Shown: positions 14,981 to 16,515 of the stretch, piece by piece
Numbering within the stretch: position 1 is the first letter of the stretch
Layout: each line of letters starts with the position of its first letter
NCBI GenBank assembly: GCA_002068205.1
Contig: MVZB01000048.1
Span: forward strand, 1-16,515
Origin: a candidate division BRC1 bacterium ADurb.BinA292
GTDB lineage: Bacteria > Sumerlaeota > Sumerlaeia > MVZB01
DNA length: 16,515 bases
Direction: 5' to 3'
Notes under the pieces: model-generated
What the model was told of the DNA's origin: nothing
The model's input: the letters and a program-made list of their open reading frames with translations, nothing else
The model's database searches: none
Made by a program: the position numbers and the translations under genes

Positions 14981-16515
14981 ATGCTGGAACTACTGCGGCT
15001 CGGGGTGCGGCCGCTGCTATGGTTCGCGCCGGGATTCCTCCTGTGGTTCGGCTTACCCATTGCAAGCGCCCAATCGGTTCAGGTGCAATGGCTGCTCAAT
15101 TTCGAGCAGGCGTCGACGGGTGCACTGGGTTCAACCTACGTGCCCGACGCGGGTGTCGGCGAGGTTGCACCCAATGGAGGCGAGATCCGGATTGTCAACA
15201 ACAGCGGCCGGCCAGCCATTGAAACTCTACCCAACGGTCGACGCGGCTTAAGGCTGGACGGCAGGGGTGCGAAGGACGATGGGCTGCTCTTCGAGCACTG
15301 GCTCGAGGGACACCCTTCGCGCATCCTGGAGGCTGTGGTGGCGCCCGATCCCGACGCGCCTCCCGAGCGCCAGACGCTCATCGGTTCGAACGACTGGGAT
15401 ATGCGACCGCCAGGCCGGATCGTCGCATTGGAGATCGATGAGTTCGGACTGCCCACGGTCGAACTGCGCAGCCTTGATGCCTACGATCACTATCCCGTGA
15501 CCGAAGAATTGGATTCGATGCATTGGTACGTCAAGGGAACTCGTCCCCTGGCGGGCGGAGGTGCGCCCGTGCATCTCGGCATGGTTTACGACCACGCGCG
15601 GCAGGCGCTTTATTTGTATCGAGACGGCCAGCTCGTTCGCGACGCAAGGCTAGATGGTGAAGAAAGCGAATTCTCGATCTATCGGGCCGTCGGCATATCC
15701 AACTGGGCGCTGATCGGCGAGCCCGTACGGGGTTTCACCGGACATATTGATGCCGTTGCCGAATCGACATTTTCCGGAGAGTTTAAGCCCTCGATGTTTC
15801 AGTTGATTGAGGCAGAGGGGCCCGCGCCCGATCCCCCGGCGCCCTCCCCGCGCATTTCACTAACCTTGCCTGATTCATGGGAAACGTCAAGCCGCCTGCC
15901 AGGCGAGCGCCATCCGGTTTTTGCACCGATGAGCTGGGATGAGCCGACGTATCATCACGGCCCCATCTTAACTTTCTGGAAGGAGCGGCTTTACGTTGCC
16001 TGGCACTCGGCGCCGCGAGGCGAGAACACCTGGCCGGCGACCGGTCTGGTCAGATCATCGGCGCAGCTGGACGAGTGGAGCCAACCCGCGAAATTCCCGG
16101 TCGTTCCACGATATCTGCATGCCACACCCGACGCGCTGTATCTGTGGGGCGGAGAGGGTCGCATTTTCGAAACCCGGGACGGTGAGCACTGGGAGGAGAT
16201 TGGCCCGGATCGAATGGCGCAATACCGCCGGGACAATCCGGTGGACATCTTCGCCGGAACGAGTCATCTGCCCTTCCAAAAAACCAATCCGCGGCAAACT
16301 TACTTGAGCGCCGGCGTGCGCGAGGCCGGCGCTGGCGACCCCTTCATTGCTTTGAGTGACGGTCGACTGATGGCCGCCATGCTTCAGGAAACAAGCCATC
16401 ATGAGGCGAATTCCAAAGCGCAGTGGGTTTGCGCACCGACCACGCTGGATCCGTCGGGATTGACCGGATGGAGCGGCGGGGGGATCGATTTAAGCGCGTG
16501 CCCCGCGCCCGGGCC
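14981..16515 (+). CDS. Exported LamG-like plus sialidase/BNR-like protein, 3' end outside the window
   Basis: The frame is open for 511 codons from the ATG at 14981 to the window end without a stop. GAGGAG (14967-14972) lies 8 nt before the ATG, an excellent start signal. A signal peptide of about 30 residues ends 'LPIASAQS' (cut after Ala30). Residues 33-265 look like a LamG/concanavalin-A-like domain: 'WLLNFEQASTG' at the front, 'HLGMVYDHARQALYLYRDGQ' (the usual strand with displayed ligand loop) and 'FTGHIDAVAES' at its end. A Pro-rich linker (280-290) leads to a beta-propeller-like part from about 320: 'HGPILTFWKERLYVAWHSAP', 'LVRSSAQLDEWSQP' and an Asp-box-like 'TRDGEHW' (398-404). This resembles exo-sialidase/BNR proteins that act on or bind glycans outside the cell. 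Catalytic residues cannot be confirmed. Codons are less biased to G/C in third position than in the minus-strand operon. Confidence 0.85.
   Translation, partial: MLELLRLGVRPLLWFAPGFLLWFGLPIASAQSVQVQWLLNFEQASTGALGSTYVPDAGVGEVAPNGGEIRIVNNSGRPAIETLPNGRRGLRLDGRGAKDDGLLFEHWLEGHPSRILEAVVAPDPDAPPERQTLIGSNDWDMRPPGRIVALEIDEFGLPTVELRSLDAYDHYPVTEELDSMHWYVKGTRPLAGGGAPVHLGMVYDHARQALYLYRDGQLVRDARLDGEESEFSIYRAVGISNWALIGEPVRGFTGHIDAVAESTFSGEFKPSMFQLIEAEGPAPDPPAPSPRISLTLPDSWETSSRLPGERHPVFAPMSWDEPTYHHGPILTFWKERLYVAWHSAPRGENTWPATGLVRSSAQLDEWSQPAKFPVVPRYLHATPDALYLWGGEGRIFETRDGEHWEEIGPDRMAQYRRDNPVDIFAGTSHLPFQKTNPRQTYLSAGVREAGAGDPFIALSDGRLMAAMLQETSHHEANSKAQWVCAPTTLDPSGLTGWSGGGIDLSACPAPG

Overview
The window is a GC-rich (roughly two-thirds G+C) bacterial chromosomal segment with short intergenic gaps, Shine-Dalgarno starts and many 4-bp ATGA overlaps. 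A major-pseudopilin-like protein with Ala at -1 of the processing site, secreted concanavalin-A-like modules, Gfo/Idh/MocA oxidoreductases and a large secreted fraction all suggest an uncultured lineage such as Sumerlaeota, Hydrogenedentota or a PVC-group neighbour. That placement is inference: the only universal marker present is ribosomal protein S20.

Layout. (1) 2-571 (+) is the 3' end of a TPR protein, convergent with 613-1788 (-), a signalling protein with a HisKA-like helical domain and a C-terminal receiver but no ATPase domain. (2) 2188-2463 (+) is rpsT with a clear extended -10 promoter and an intrinsic terminator. (3) 8552 down to 2560 (-) is a tight six-gene run: ABC ATPase, ABC-2 permease, membrane-anchored TPR-like protein, Gfo/Idh/MocA oxidoreductase, an unrecognised 287-aa protein and an NAD-dependent epimerase/dehydratase. 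Genes overlap or are at most 10 bp apart, so they are probably one operon. (4) 8852-10066 (+) is an exported phosphodiester glycosidase ending in an intrinsic terminator. (5) 10793-14430 (+) is the most distinctive part: two exported paralogous proteins, each with two copies of a repeated beta-rich module, flanking a type IV prepilin/pseudopilin gene. A long leader precedes the first gene, and strong hairpins follow the first gene and the last. (6) 14981 to the window end (+) is an exported LamG-like plus sialidase/BNR-like protein cut by the window edge. It has no stop codon in the window and so is easily missed.

How the parts may work together. Region 5 could encode a surface structure: a pilin-like subunit with two large exported adhesin-like or glycan-binding partners. 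It sits between secreted glycan-active proteins (phosphodiester glycosidase, sialidase-like protein). The minus-strand operon looks like an export ATPase/permease with a periplasmic partner, joined to sugar- or nucleotide-sugar-type redox enzymes. No transposase, integrase, CRISPR array, tRNA or rRNA was found.
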